This document shows positions 1 to 8,811 of a DNA stretch of 64,000 nt, one piece after another. Under the pieces are notes generated by a model that saw only the letters and a list, made by a program, of their open reading frames with translations, made no database searches and was not told the DNA's origin. Where the stretch lies: assembly GCF_029873215.1 (NCBI RefSeq), contig NZ_CP123620.1, forward strand, positions 1,984,001-2,048,000. Reading direction: 5' to 3'. Made by a program: the position numbers and the translations under genes. Position 1 is the stretch's first letter. Each line of letters starts with the position of its first letter. This DNA comes from Nocardioides sp. BP30. Its GTDB lineage: Bacteria; Actinomycetota; Actinomycetes; Propionibacteriales; Nocardioidaceae.

Positions 1-57
1 GTCCAGCGTCAGCACGGCGACGCCTGGTGCGGGACGGTCAAGCCGGACGTCGCTCAC
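1..57 (-). CDS. Enoyl-CoA hydratase/isomerase family protein, N-terminal fragment (gene continues left of window)
   Basis: The reverse strand has a GTG start preceded by GAGGAG about seven bases upstream, followed by 19 codons that leave the window. The peptide begins VSDVRLDRPAPGVAVLTLD, which looks like the first beta strand of the crotonase fold and closely resembles the start of the crotonase ending at 19004 (VSVSLAAPRPGVALVTLD). It is transcribed divergently from the ligase operon and shares that intergenic region, including the 14-bp palindrome at 81-94. Only the first strand is visible, so the exact reaction cannot be judged. Confidence 0.6.
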   Translation of the reverse strand, partial: MSDVRLDRPAPGVAVLTLD

Positions 58-80
58 GTGGTCTCCTCGGTTTGAGATGA

Positions 81-94
81 ATCATGTAACTGAT
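81..94. promoter_or_regulatory. Candidate operator, type-1 palindrome (copy 1)
   Basis: ATCATGTAACTGAT, which on the other strand reads ATCAGTTACATGAT. It matches 12 of 14 positions of the palindrome ATCAGTTAACTGAT shared by six intergenic regions in the first 20 kb. It lies between the divergent crotonase (start 57) and ligase (start 179). Confidence 0.6.
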
Positions 95-178
95 ATACCC
101 AATCATGCCGCATTGGTCTATGGTTTCTGTGACGCGGGCCACGACCCGTCGTCGTCGACGTACCGAGGGAGTTCGTGC

Positions 179-1672
179 ATGAACCTGACGATGCTGCTCG
201 AGATGGCCGCAGACGGCTTCGGCGACCGGGTGGTCGTCGGCCGGAGCGGAAGCGGGCTGACAGCGGCTGAGCTGAAGAGCGCAGCCCTGCGGGGCGCGGA
301 GCAGATCGAGGCCACGGGGGCCGACGCGGTCGTCTACCTCGCGATCAACGGACCGGCGTTCCCGGTCGCCATGTTCGCGGCCGCGTACGCCGGGGTGCCG
401 CTCGTGCCGCTCAACTTCCGACTCGGCGCCGAGCAGCTCGACAGCCTGCTGGCCCAGCACCCGGGTGCGCTGGCGATCGGCGACGCCGCCGCCCACTCGA
501 TCCTGGGCAAGCACCGGATGCGCGCCTTCACCACCGAGAGATGGCTCGAGCTGACCACCGAGGGCCCGGCGCCCGCGGACAGGTTCGTCGAGTCCGAGGC
601 GCCGGCCGTGATCATCTACACCTCCGGGACGACGTCGGCTCCCAAGGGCGTGCTGCTGCGCCACGACAACCTGACCAGCTACGTGGTCGGATCGGTCGAC
701 TTCATGTCCGCCGACGCCGGTCAGGCCGCGCTCGTCAGCGTGCCGCCCTACCACATCGCGGCCGTCGCCAACGTCATCACGAACCTGTACGCCGGGCGCC
801 GCTCCATCGTGCTCGAGCGCTTCGAGCCGGCCGAGTGGCTGGAGATCGTGCGTCGCGAGAAGGTCACCAACGCCCTGGTCGTGCCCACGATGCTCGCCCG
901 CATCGTCGACTGTGAGGCCGACAAGAGCGTGCCGTCGCTGCGCAGCCTGGCCTACGGCGGCGCGCCGATGCCTGCGAACGTCATCCACCGTGCGCTCGAG
1001 TCGTGGCCCGAGGTCGACTTCGTCAACGCCTACGGACTGACCGAGACCAGTTCCACCGTCGCGGTGCTCACTCCCGAGGACCACCGAGAGGCGATGGCCT
1101 CCTCCCACCCCTCGGTCCGGGAGCGGCTCTCCTCGGTCGGGCGCCCCGTGCCCGGTGTCGAGATCCAGATCCGCGACGCCGAGGATCGCGTCCTGGCGCC
1201 GGGGGAGAAGGGTCGGATCTGCGTCCGCGGCGCCCAGGTCTCCGCGGAGTACGCCGGGATCGGGCGGCTCGTGGACGCCGACGGGTGGTTCGACACCCGC
1301 GATGAGGGCTTCGTCGACGAGGAGGGCTATGTCTTCGTCGGGGGCCGCCGCGACGACACCATCATCCGCGGGGCGGAGAACATCGCACCGGCCGAGATCG
1401 AGGAGGTGCTGTTCCGGCACCCCGCGATCGCGGACGTCGCCGTGATCGGTGTCCCCGACGAGGAGTGGGGTCAGCGCATCGTCGCCGTGGCCGTCCAGCG
1501 CGACGGCCAGCAGGTCGACTCCGAGGAGCTGCGCGAGTTCGTCCGCGGCACCTTGCGCAGCAGCAAGACGCCGGACGAGATCGTGTTCTGGACCGAGATG
1601 CCGCGCACGGAGACCGGCAAGCTGGTACGTCGGCAGGTCGTCGCCCGGTTCGAGCAGCAGCACGTGGGCTGA
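179..1672 (+). CDS. AMP-forming acyl-CoA synthetase (class I adenylate-forming enzyme)
   Basis: Predicted to activate a carboxylic acid with ATP to an acyl-adenylate and then an acyl-CoA in the cytoplasm. The 497-residue protein has the P-loop-like motif YTSGTTSAPKG near residue 146, the A5-type motif YGLTET, a hinge/C-terminal-domain segment GGRRDDTIIRGAENI, and the A10 lysine in TETGKLVRR at the end. I chose the ATG with GAGGGA about eight bases upstream; an in-frame ATG at 77 would begin inside the conserved palindrome and adds an unrelated extension. Only two bases separate it from the next ligase, so the two are co-transcribed. Substrate unknown; length fits medium-chain or aryl acids better than very long chains. 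Confidence 0.92.
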   Translation: MNLTMLLEMAADGFGDRVVVGRSGSGLTAAELKSAALRGAEQIEATGADAVVYLAINGPAFPVAMFAAAYAGVPLVPLNFRLGAEQLDSLLAQHPGALAIGDAAAHSILGKHRMRAFTTERWLELTTEGPAPADRFVESEAPAVIIYTSGTTSAPKGVLLRHDNLTSYVVGSVDFMSADAGQAALVSVPPYHIAAVANVITNLYAGRRSIVLERFEPAEWLEIVRREKVTNALVVPTMLARIVDCEADKSVPSLRSLAYGGAPMPANVIHRALESWPEVDFVNAYGLTETSSTVAVLTPEDHREAMASSHPSVRERLSSVGRPVPGVEIQIRDAEDRVLAPGEKGRICVRGAQVSAEYAGIGRLVDADGWFDTRDEGFVDEEGYVFVGGRRDDTIIRGAENIAPAEIEEVLFRHPAIADVAVIGVPDEEWGQRIVAVAVQRDGQQVDSEELREFVRGTLRSSKTPDEIVFWTEMPRTETGKLVRRQVVARFEQQHVG

Positions 1673-1674
1673 GC

Positions 1675-3165
1675 GTGGATCTCACCGCATGGGCCGCACG
1701 GCAGCCGGAGAAGGTGGCCGTCGTCGACGCTTCCGGGACGGCGCTCACCTACGGGCAGCTCGAGGCTCGGTCCAACCGGATCGCCCACCTGCTGCGACGC
1801 CTCGGGTTGTCGGCGGGGGACCACCTCGCCGTTCTCAGCGAGAACACGGTCGACCTCTTCCCGATCGTGTGGGCGGCACAGCGGACGGGGCTGCTGTACA
1901 CCCTGGTCAACTGGCACCTGACCGCCGACGAGGCGGCGTACATCGTCGAGAACTGCGACGCTCGGGTGCTGATCGCGAGCGGCCGGCTGGCGGAGCTGGC
2001 CGCCCGCCTCCCGGCGGTCGAGCGTCGGCTCTCCTTCGGCGCGCCGGTCCCCGGCTACGACGCCCTCGAGCCGCTGTTGGCCGATCAGCCGGAGACGCCG
2101 GTCGAGGACCAGGTCGAGGGCTACTACATGCTCTACAGCTCCGGCACCACCGGTCGACCCAAGGGCATCCTGCCGTCGTTGTCCGCGGCGCCGTTCGGGA
2201 CCGGCCTCTCGGTCGACCACCTGATGGCCGATCACTTCGGCTTCGACGCCGAGAGCGTCTACCTCAGTCCGGGGCCGCTCTATCACGCGGCTCCGCTGGG
2301 CTGGAGCCTCGGGACGATGCGCAGCGGCGGCACCGTCGTGCTGATGGACCGCTTCGACGCCGAGTCCGCCCTGCGTCTGATCGAGGCGCACCGGGTGACC
2401 CATGCTCAGTTCGTCCCGACGATGTTCGTCCGGATGCTCAAGCTGGAGCCCGAGGTGCGGTCGACGTACGACCTGGGGAGCCTGCGCCTGGTCATCCATG
2501 CGGCGGCTCCGTGCCCGGTCGACGTCAAGCGCCGGATGATCGACTGGCTCGGCCCCATCCTGGTGGAGTTCTACTCGGGCAGCGAAGGCGTGTGCTTCTT
2601 CATGATCGACACCGCGACCTGGCTGGAACGCCCGGGCTCGGTGGGGCGCTCCGTGCTCGGCACCGTCCACATCACCGACGACGAGGGGCACGAGCTGCCG
2701 GCGGGGGAGGTCGGCCAGGTGTGGTTCGGTGACGTCCCACCCTTCGCCTACCACCACGACGCCGAGAAGACCGCGACGGCGTACGACCATCGCGGGTGGA
2801 CGACGCTGGGCGACCTGGGCCATGTCGACCAGGACGGCTTCCTCTACCTCTCCGATCGGCGTACCGACCTGATCGTGTCGGGCGGGGTGAACATCTACCC
2901 GCGCGAGGTCGAGGACGCCCTCATCATGCATCCGGAGGTGGCCGACGTCGCCGTCGTCGGCCTTCCCGACGAGGACTTCGGTCAGCGCGTGCACGCCGTG
3001 GTGACGCCCGCCGTGGGCGTGGCGGCGGGCGCCGACCTGGCCGAGCGTCTGACCGGCTACCTCCGGGAGCGGATCGCGGGCTTCAAGGTGCCGCGCACGA
3101 TCGCCTTCGGTCCGATCCCGAGGCTGCCGAGCGGCAAGATCCTCCGGCGCCACCTGATCGACTGA
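1675..3165 (+). CDS. AMP-forming acyl-CoA synthetase (second ligase of the operon)
   Basis: A second class I adenylate-forming enzyme of 496 residues. Motifs visible are MLYSSGTTGRPKG near residue 155, a YSGSEG segment in place of the usual YG-TE motif, DRRTDLIVSGGVNIYP in the hinge, and the terminal catalytic-lysine motif LPSGKILRRHL. Translation probably starts at GTG two bases after the stop of the preceding ligase, giving the typical N terminus VDLTAWAARQPEKVAV. The SEG variant of the A5 motif suggests a substrate pocket different from its neighbour, so the pair probably activates two different acids or two intermediates of one route. Confidence 0.9.
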   Translation: MDLTAWAARQPEKVAVVDASGTALTYGQLEARSNRIAHLLRRLGLSAGDHLAVLSENTVDLFPIVWAAQRTGLLYTLVNWHLTADEAAYIVENCDARVLIASGRLAELAARLPAVERRLSFGAPVPGYDALEPLLADQPETPVEDQVEGYYMLYSSGTTGRPKGILPSLSAAPFGTGLSVDHLMADHFGFDAESVYLSPGPLYHAAPLGWSLGTMRSGGTVVLMDRFDAESALRLIEAHRVTHAQFVPTMFVRMLKLEPEVRSTYDLGSLRLVIHAAAPCPVDVKRRMIDWLGPILVEFYSGSEGVCFFMIDTATWLERPGSVGRSVLGTVHITDDEGHELPAGEVGQVWFGDVPPFAYHHDAEKTATAYDHRGWTTLGDLGHVDQDGFLYLSDRRTDLIVSGGVNIYPREVEDALIMHPEVADVAVVGLPDEDFGQRVHAVVTPAVGVAAGADLAERLTGYLRERIAGFKVPRTIAFGPIPRLPSGKILRRHLID

Positions 3166-3179
3166 ATCAGATAACTAAT
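3166..3179. promoter_or_regulatory. Candidate operator, type-1 palindrome (copy 2)
   Basis: ATCAGATAACTAAT, 12 of 14 positions identical to ATCAGTTAACTGAT. It directly follows the stop of the second ligase and lies 80 bases before the tandem CoA-transferase start, implying a separate promoter for that gene. Confidence 0.55.
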
Positions 3180-3258
3180 TACACGAAATGATTGACGCGC
3201 CGGGTCGCCCCTGCGACGCTTGTGCTGCACGTCACACCTGCCGAGAAACGAGGCCATC

Positions 3259-5694
3259 ATGACCGATCAGGGACCCCTCCACGGGCTTCGCATCGTCGAC
3301 ATCACGACCACTCTCCCGGGGGCGATGTACGCACAGTTCTTGGCCGACGCCGGTGCCGACGTGATCACCGTCGAGCCTCCCGGCGGCAGCCCGGTCCGCG
3401 AGCTGCCGGGCTGGCCCGGACTGCTCCGCGGTCGCCGTTCGATCGTGCTCGACCTGCGCGAGGCCGCGGACCTGGACGTCTTGCGGGGGCTGCTGGCCCA
3501 GTCCGACGTCCTCGTGCACGGACTGCGGCCGCACGCCGCCCGAGAGTTCGGCCTCGACCGCGACACCCTCACGGCGTCCTACCCGCGGCTCGTCGCCGCG
3601 CACATCACCGGCTTCGGCAGCGACGGCCCCTGGAGTGAGTACAAGGGCTACGAGGCCCTGGTCCTGGCCAAGACCGGCGTCATGCACAACAAGCGCCAGC
3701 TCACCCGGCGCAAGGGTCCCGCCTACGTCTCCGTCCCTTACGCCTCCTGGGCCGCTGCCCACAACGCCCTGCACGGCACCCTGGCCGCGTTGCACGAGCG
3801 CGAGCAGTCCGGACGCGGCCAGGTCATCGAGACGAACCTCGTCCAGGGCATCGGGTCGATGGACACCTACAACTGGTTCTACGAGATGATCATCGATCGC
3901 TACCCCGGCGCCTACGAGCCGGCCGACCTGGCCTACGACGAGGACCTGCGTCCCTCGGCGCCCCTGCTGTACGCGCTCCTGATCGCGCCGACCAAGGACG
4001 GTGTCTGGTTGCAGTTCGCCCAGACGGCGCCGCGGCTGATGATGGCCTGGATCGCCGAGCTCGGCATCGGACCCCTCCTGCAGGAGGAGCGCTTCAAGGG
4101 CTTCCCGGTCATCGAGACCGTCGAGGCCCGCGAGGAGCTGTGGATGGAGATGATCAAGCGCGTGGGTCAGCGCACGCTGGCCGAGTGGCAGGAGACCTTC
4201 GAGCGCAACCCGGACGTCAGCGCCGAGATCTTCCGGACGCCCGAGGGCGCCTTCCAGCACCCGCAGGTCGTCTTCGAGGGTCGTGCGATCGAGGTGGACC
4301 AGCCCGGTGTGGGCAAGGTCGTCATGCCCGCGCCGCAGGTCTACGTCGCCGGGCACCCGGTCACCGACGTGCGCCCTGCCCCGGCGGTGGGCGAGCACGA
4401 CGCCGAGCTGCGAGCGCTGGCGGCGCAGGCCGCCCCGGCCGCCGAGGTACCGGACGAGGCGCCGGTGCGGCTGCCGCTCCAGGACGTGACGATCGTGGAG
4501 TTCGGCACCATGTTCGCGGGTCCGTACGGCGCTACCCTGCTGACCGACCACGGCGCGCGCGTGATCAAGGTCGAGGAGCTGGGCGGCGACAACATCCGGA
4601 TGCTCGTCCCGTTCCCGGAGGCGGGCGGCGCGAAGGTGCTGCAGGGCAAGGAGAGCCTCGCCATCGATGCCGGATCGCCGGAGGGTCGCGAGATCATCTC
4701 CGCGATCGTGGCGAAGGCCGACGTGGTCCTGCAGTGCATGCGCTCGGGTGCCGCCGAGCGGCTCGGGGTCGACGAGGAGTCGGCGCGTGCGCTCAACCCG
4801 GACATCGTCTACGTCAACTCCTTCGGCTACGGCCACGACGGCCCGTTCGCCAAGCGCCCGGCGTACGCGCCCTCGATCGGCTCCTCGAGCGGCATCGCCG
4901 ACATCGACAGCCGCGGCAAGACGATGCCTCCGCAGAGCGAGCAGGAGCTCCGCGAGGGCTCGGTGACCCTGCACTCGGCTCACGCCGTCCCGGCCGCCCA
5001 GGCCGACGGCATCAGCGCTGTCGGCGTCGCCTCGACCATCATGCTGGGGCTCTACGCCCGCGATCGCGGGGTCCGGATGGACGCCATGACGACGACGATG
5101 ATGGGCTCGGCGCTCAACTGTCTCAACTACATCAACAACGTCTACGACGACCGTGTGGAGATGCCCCAGGTGGACGCCGAGTTCTTCGGACTCAGCGCGC
5201 TCTACCGGCTCTACCCGGCGCAGGACGGCTTCGTCTTCCTGGCGGCGCCGCGCGAGCCCGAATGGGATGACCTGGTGACCGCGCTGAAGCCGTACGTCGA
5301 CCTCACCGCCGACTCCCGGTTCGCGACGGCCGCCTCGCGTCAGCAGCACGACGCCGAGCTCGCCGAGGTGCTGGGCGGCGTCTTCGCGAGCCGCGCCAAG
5401 GCCGATTGGGAGGCCGAGCTGACCAAGCAGGACGTCGGTCTCGTCGCGGTCGTGGAGGCGAACTCCGAGAAGGTCCTGCAGGGCGACGACTTCTACGAGG
5501 CCGGCTTCGCGGTCGACGCGGTCAGCCCGATCTTCGACGAGCACCGCCGGCTCGCGCCCATGGTGCGCTTCTCGCGATCGCTGACCCAGGCGCCGGCCGG
5601 CTGCACGATCGGACAGCACACCGACACGATCCTCACCGAGTTCGGCTTCGGCGACCGGATCGCCGCGTTGCGCGAGGCCAAGGTCGTCGGCTGA
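3259..5694 (+). CDS. Tandem CaiB/BaiF family CoA-transferase (two fused domains)
   Basis: Class III CoA-transferases move CoA between acids through an aspartyl-CoA thioester. This 811-residue protein holds two complete copies of the fold, about residues 8-380 and 405-811, each starting with the typical segment (LRIVDITTTLPG and VTIVEFGTMFAGPYG). Aligning by eye to formyl-CoA transferase, the catalytic Asp is kept in the second copy (Asp583, QADGISAVG) but the same column in the first copy is Ser163 (YASWAAAHN), so only the C-terminal half should do chemistry. The start is the ATG after CGAGG; an upstream in-frame ATG at 3220 lacks such support. The aldo/keto reductase follows with an ATGA overlap. 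Donor and acceptor acids are unknown. Confidence 0.9.
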   Translation: MTDQGPLHGLRIVDITTTLPGAMYAQFLADAGADVITVEPPGGSPVRELPGWPGLLRGRRSIVLDLREAADLDVLRGLLAQSDVLVHGLRPHAAREFGLDRDTLTASYPRLVAAHITGFGSDGPWSEYKGYEALVLAKTGVMHNKRQLTRRKGPAYVSVPYASWAAAHNALHGTLAALHEREQSGRGQVIETNLVQGIGSMDTYNWFYEMIIDRYPGAYEPADLAYDEDLRPSAPLLYALLIAPTKDGVWLQFAQTAPRLMMAWIAELGIGPLLQEERFKGFPVIETVEAREELWMEMIKRVGQRTLAEWQETFERNPDVSAEIFRTPEGAFQHPQVVFEGRAIEVDQPGVGKVVMPAPQVYVAGHPVTDVRPAPAVGEHDAELRALAAQAAPAAEVPDEAPVRLPLQDVTIVEFGTMFAGPYGATLLTDHGARVIKVEELGGDNIRMLVPFPEAGGAKVLQGKESLAIDAGSPEGREIISAIVAKADVVLQCMRSGAAERLGVDEESARALNPDIVYVNSFGYGHDGPFAKRPAYAPSIGSSSGIADIDSRGKTMPPQSEQELREGSVTLHSAHAVPAAQADGISAVGVASTIMLGLYARDRGVRMDAMTTTMMGSALNCLNYINNVYDDRVEMPQVDAEFFGLSALYRLYPAQDGFVFLAAPREPEWDDLVTALKPYVDLTADSRFATAASRQQHDAELAEVLGGVFASRAKADWEAELTKQDVGLVAVVEANSEKVLQGDDFYEAGFAVDAVSPIFDEHRRLAPMVRFSRSLTQAPAGCTIGQHTDTILTEFGFGDRIAALREAKVVG

Positions 5695-6719
5695 TGGAGC
5701 AGCGCCTGCTGGGCAGGACCGGCGTTCGCGTCTCGTCGTACTGCCTGGGGGCGATGATGTTCGGCTCGGTCGGCAACGCCGACCGAGCCGAATGCCGGCA
5801 GATCATCGACCGGTCGCTGGAGGCCGGCATCACGTTCATCGACACCGCCGACGTGTACTCACGCGGCGAGTCGGAGGAGATCGTCGGCCAGGCCCTGGGG
5901 AGACGGCGCGACGACGTCGTGCTGGCCACGAAGCTCTACAACCCCATGTCGCGCGAACCCAACCACCGCGGCGCCTCCCGTCGCTGGATCCTCCGGGCGT
6001 GCGAGGACTCGCTGCGCAGGCTCGGCACCGACTACATCGACCTCTACCAGGTTCACCGACTCGACGAGAACACCGACCTCGACGAGACGCTGTCGGCACT
6101 CTCGGACCTGGTTCGTGCCGGCAAGGTGCGCATGATCGGCACCTCCACCTGGCCCGCCGAATGGATGGTGGAGTCCCAGTGGGCGGCCGTCAGCGGCGGG
6201 CATGTGCGGCCGCGCTGCGAGCAACCGCCGTACTCGCTGTTCGTGCGCGGTGCGGAGCGCGACGTGTTCCCGACCGCCGTCCGGCACGGCATGGGCGTCA
6301 TCGTCTGGAGCCCCCTCAACGGTGGCTGGCTCACCGGCAAGTACCGCACCGGCGAGCACGTCCCCGCCGATTCGCGCTTCCAGCGTCTGCGCAGCGGTGC
6401 CTGGAGCACCTCGACGCCGGGCGCGTCGACCAAGTTCGACCTTCTGCCCGCGCTGGAGAAGATCGCCGCCGACGCCGGGGTGACGCTGATCGAGCTGGCC
6501 CTCGCCTTCACCCAGGCCCATCCCGCGGTGACCTCGACGATCATCGGCCCGAGGACGCTCGCCCAGCTCGAGTCGCAGCTCAGTGCCGCCGAGGTCACGC
6601 TGTCATCCGAGGTGCTCGACGCCATCGACGCGGTCGTCGCCCCGGGTACGACGATCGACCGGGGCGACCTCGCCTTCGAGCCGCAGGCCCTGCGTCACCT
6701 CGTCCAGCGCCGGCGCTGA
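5694..6719 (+). CDS. Aldo/keto reductase family oxidoreductase
   Basis: A 341-residue (alpha/beta)8 NADPH-dependent reductase of the YajO/Kv-beta-like type. The catalytic tetrad is present: Asp50, Tyr55 (FIDTADVYSRGESE), Lys80 (LATKLYNP) and His121 (YQVHRLDE). The sequence also shows the cofactor-binding segment SPLNGGWLTGKY and the C-terminal IIGPRT motif. The ATG overlaps the stop of the tandem CoA-transferase (ATGA), so it is translationally coupled. It probably reduces an aldehyde or ketone intermediate or product of the CoA-transferase step. The next gene runs convergently. Confidence 0.9.
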   Translation: MEQRLLGRTGVRVSSYCLGAMMFGSVGNADRAECRQIIDRSLEAGITFIDTADVYSRGESEEIVGQALGRRRDDVVLATKLYNPMSREPNHRGASRRWILRACEDSLRRLGTDYIDLYQVHRLDENTDLDETLSALSDLVRAGKVRMIGTSTWPAEWMVESQWAAVSGGHVRPRCEQPPYSLFVRGAERDVFPTAVRHGMGVIVWSPLNGGWLTGKYRTGEHVPADSRFQRLRSGAWSTSTPGASTKFDLLPALEKIAADAGVTLIELALAFTQAHPAVTSTIIGPRTLAQLESQLSAAEVTLSSEVLDAIDAVVAPGTTIDRGDLAFEPQALRHLVQRRR

Positions 6720-6754
6720 ACCACCGCGCCGGCCGGCCGCGGCCCGGTGCCGCG

Positions 6755-7510
6755 TCAGTGAGTGGTCCAGCCGCCGTCGACCGCGATCGTCTGTCCGGTC
6801 ACGAAGGAGGAGGCGTCGCTGAGCAGGAACAGCAGCGCGCCGTCGAGCTCACCGGGCTCTCCGGTGCGCCGCATCGGCGTCGCCAGGGTGATCCGCTGGT
6901 GCACCTTGTCGTTGGTGAACAGCTCCTCGGCCATCTCCGATCGGAAGAACCCGGGCGCGATGGCATTGACGCGCACGCCGTGCTTGCCCCACTGCCCCGC
7001 GAGGTCCCGGGTGAGGTTGACCACTGCCGCCTTGGAGGAGGTGTAGCTCGCGTCCCCGATCGGGTAGGTCGAGCCCAAGCCGTAGATCGAGGCGATGTTC
7101 ACGATCGATCCGTGCCGCCTCTCGATCATGCTCGGAGCGACGAGACGAGCGAGGTGGAAGACCGAGGTGAGGTTCACGTCCAGCACCCGGCGGAACTCCT
7201 CCAGCGACTCGCTGATCGCCGGCGTCGGATGACCCATCCCGGCGTTGTTGACCAGGCCGTCGACGCGTCCGTGCGCCGCGAGGACGTCTGCCACCAGGGC
7301 GGCGCACCCCTCGTCGTCGGTGACGTCGAGCGCGCGGCCCTCCAGGCCCGGGCATTCGGCGGCGAGCTCGTCGAGACGGTCCTTGCGGCGGGCGATGGCC
7401 ACCACCTGCGCGCCGGAGCGGTGCAGGGCGCGCGCGAACTGGGCGCCGAGGCCGCTCGAGGCTCCCGTCACGATGACGACGCGGTCGCGGACGGAGAACG
7501 GATCGGACAC
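6755..7510 (-). CDS. SDR family NAD(P)-dependent oxidoreductase
   Basis: Classical short-chain dehydrogenase of 251 residues acting as an alcohol/ketone or 3-hydroxyacyl-type oxidoreductase. It has the nucleotide motif TGASSGLG near residue 15, NNAG near residue 90, the YTSSK catalytic Tyr-Lys pair, and a C-terminal GQTIAVDGGW. The ATG follows AGGAGG-like sequence. It lies downstream of the three-gene minus-strand operon 7537-10944 but has its own type-1 palindrome at 7532-7545, so it may be expressed both by read-through and from its own promoter. Confidence 0.9.
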   Translation of the reverse strand: MSDPFSVRDRVVIVTGASSGLGAQFARALHRSGAQVVAIARRKDRLDELAAECPGLEGRALDVTDDEGCAALVADVLAAHGRVDGLVNNAGMGHPTPAISESLEEFRRVLDVNLTSVFHLARLVAPSMIERRHGSIVNIASIYGLGSTYPIGDASYTSSKAAVVNLTRDLAGQWGKHGVRVNAIAPGFFRSEMAEELFTNDKVHQRITLATPMRRTGEPGELDGALLFLLSDASSFVTGQTIAVDGGWTTH

Positions 7511-7531
7511 GAGACCTCCTGAAAGGGTAAA

Positions 7532-7545
7532 ATCAGTTAGATGAT
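7532..7545. promoter_or_regulatory. Candidate operator, type-1 palindrome (copy 3)
   Basis: ATCAGTTAGATGAT, 12 of 14 matches to ATCAGTTAACTGAT. It overlaps the last codons of the amidohydrolase and lies about 22 bases upstream of the minus-strand SDR start. Confidence 0.6.
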
Positions 7546-8811
7546 ACTACCCGCAATGAGGGTGAGGCGCACATGCCGGGCGTCCGGATCGCGGAGGGCC
7601 ACGTCCACAGGGACGTCGAGGAGGACGAGATCGGCCGGCTCGCCCACGGCGACGCGGCGTGGGGGGCCGCCGGGGTCCTGCGGCGGCGAGAGGTAGCCGG
7701 CCAGGGCCGTCTCGACCGGGACCGCCTCCGCCGGATTGATCGCCCGGTCCGCCGCGCTCGCCATCACCCTCCAGGGGTCGACCTCCCCGTAGGGAGCATC
7801 GCTGGACGCGCAGGTGGGCACACCGGCGGCGATCAGGCTGGCGTACGGGTACAGGCAGGGCAGGTCGTCGGGTGCCACCTCGCGTCGATAGCTGTCCCCC
7901 CGCGTGCGGAGGAAGTCCGGCTGGGTCACCACGACGAGGCCGAGACGGGCCATCCATGCAGCGGTGGATTCCGGCACCACCGCCGCGTGCTCGATCCGGT
8001 CGCCCCGGAGCGTGCCCACGTCCTCCAGGACGGCGAGGGTCAGCACCAGGGACGCGCGCGTGACGCAGTGGACCGCCACCGCGCGTCCGGCGGCGTGCGT
8101 GCGGGCGATCATGTCCACCAGCTGGTCGTAGGAGGGAAGGTCGTGGTCGCGCAGGTGGAGCTTGCGCGGCGCTGTCCCTGCCGGGTCGCCCAGCAGCGTC
8201 AGCCGCTGCGGCACCCGGCGCAGCAGCTCCACGCCCCGGGGGTCCAGGTCGGGGGTGGCATCGGTAAGGCCGGTGATGCCCAGGCCGGCCAACCGTCGGC
8301 CGGTCTCGGCGACGTCGGGATCGCTCGACGGGAGGGCGCCGCGTAGCCGCGCGTCGTAGCGCCACAGGCGTCCGGTCGGCTCGCCGTGCTCGTCGCGCTC
8401 CACGTCGGCCGAGTCGTCGAGGGCCGAGGAGACCTGCTCGAGCGCCGCGGAGTTCAGCATCCACAGGGCGCCGCTCCGGTGCTGCACCCGGACAGGCCGG
8501 GTCGGCACGAGCCGGTCGAGCGCATGCCGATCGAGGCTCTCGGCGCAGTTCACCCCGCGGATCCAGCCCTCGCCCGGCACCCGGGTCAGCCCGCTCAGGC
8601 CGGCGGAGCAGTCGACCGACTCCCATGCGGCGGTGAGGGCGAGGACGTGGAGATGGTGGTCGTGCAGTCCGGGAAGCAGGGCGCCCCCCGCCGCGTCGAT
8701 GACCTGCTCCGCGGGTGGGAGGCCGTCCCCGATCGCCGTGACCCGGCCACGCGCCACGTGCACGTCGCGGATCGCGCCCCGGATCTCGGCACGGCGGATC
8801 AGCAGGCTCAT
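7537..8811 (-). CDS. Amidohydrolase family protein (YtcJ-like, metal-dependent hydrolase)
   Basis: Predicted TIM-barrel amidohydrolase of 424 residues. The N terminus is a small beta domain (LLIRRAEIRGAIRDVHV) followed by the metal-binding segment GLHDHHLHV; later features are VAVHC, a histidine in RIEHAAVV and SSDAPYGEVDPW with the metal-ligand Asp. These order and motifs fit the amidohydrolase_3/YtcJ group, although it is shorter than the usual 500-plus residues. The ATG overlaps the stop of the upstream CoA-transferase. In this setting it may hydrolyse a cyclic amide, ester or lactone, but that is inference. Confidence 0.8.
   Translation of the reverse strand: MSLLIRRAEIRGAIRDVHVARGRVTAIGDGLPPAEQVIDAAGGALLPGLHDHHLHVLALTAAWESVDCSAGLSGLTRVPGEGWIRGVNCAESLDRHALDRLVPTRPVRVQHRSGALWMLNSAALEQVSSALDDSADVERDEHGEPTGRLWRYDARLRGALPSSDPDVAETGRRLAGLGITGLTDATPDLDPRGVELLRRVPQRLTLLGDPAGTAPRKLHLRDHDLPSYDQLVDMIARTHAAGRAVAVHCVTRASLVLTLAVLEDVGTLRGDRIEHAAVVPESTAAWMARLGLVVVTQPDFLRTRGDSYRREVAPDDLPCLYPYASLIAAGVPTCASSDAPYGEVDPWRVMASAADRAINPAEAVPVETALAGYLSPPQDPGGPPRRVAVGEPADLVLLDVPVDVALRDPDARHVRLTLIAGSII

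Noticed and set aside
77..178. Upstream ATG extension of the first ligase
   Set aside because: It would place the operator palindrome inside the coding region and adds residues unlike any ligase N terminus; ATG 179 has a good ribosome-binding site.
6738..6754. CGCGG/CCGCG hairpin between the aldo/keto reductase and SDR as terminator
   Set aside because: Only five base pairs in very GC-rich DNA; not distinguishable from background.
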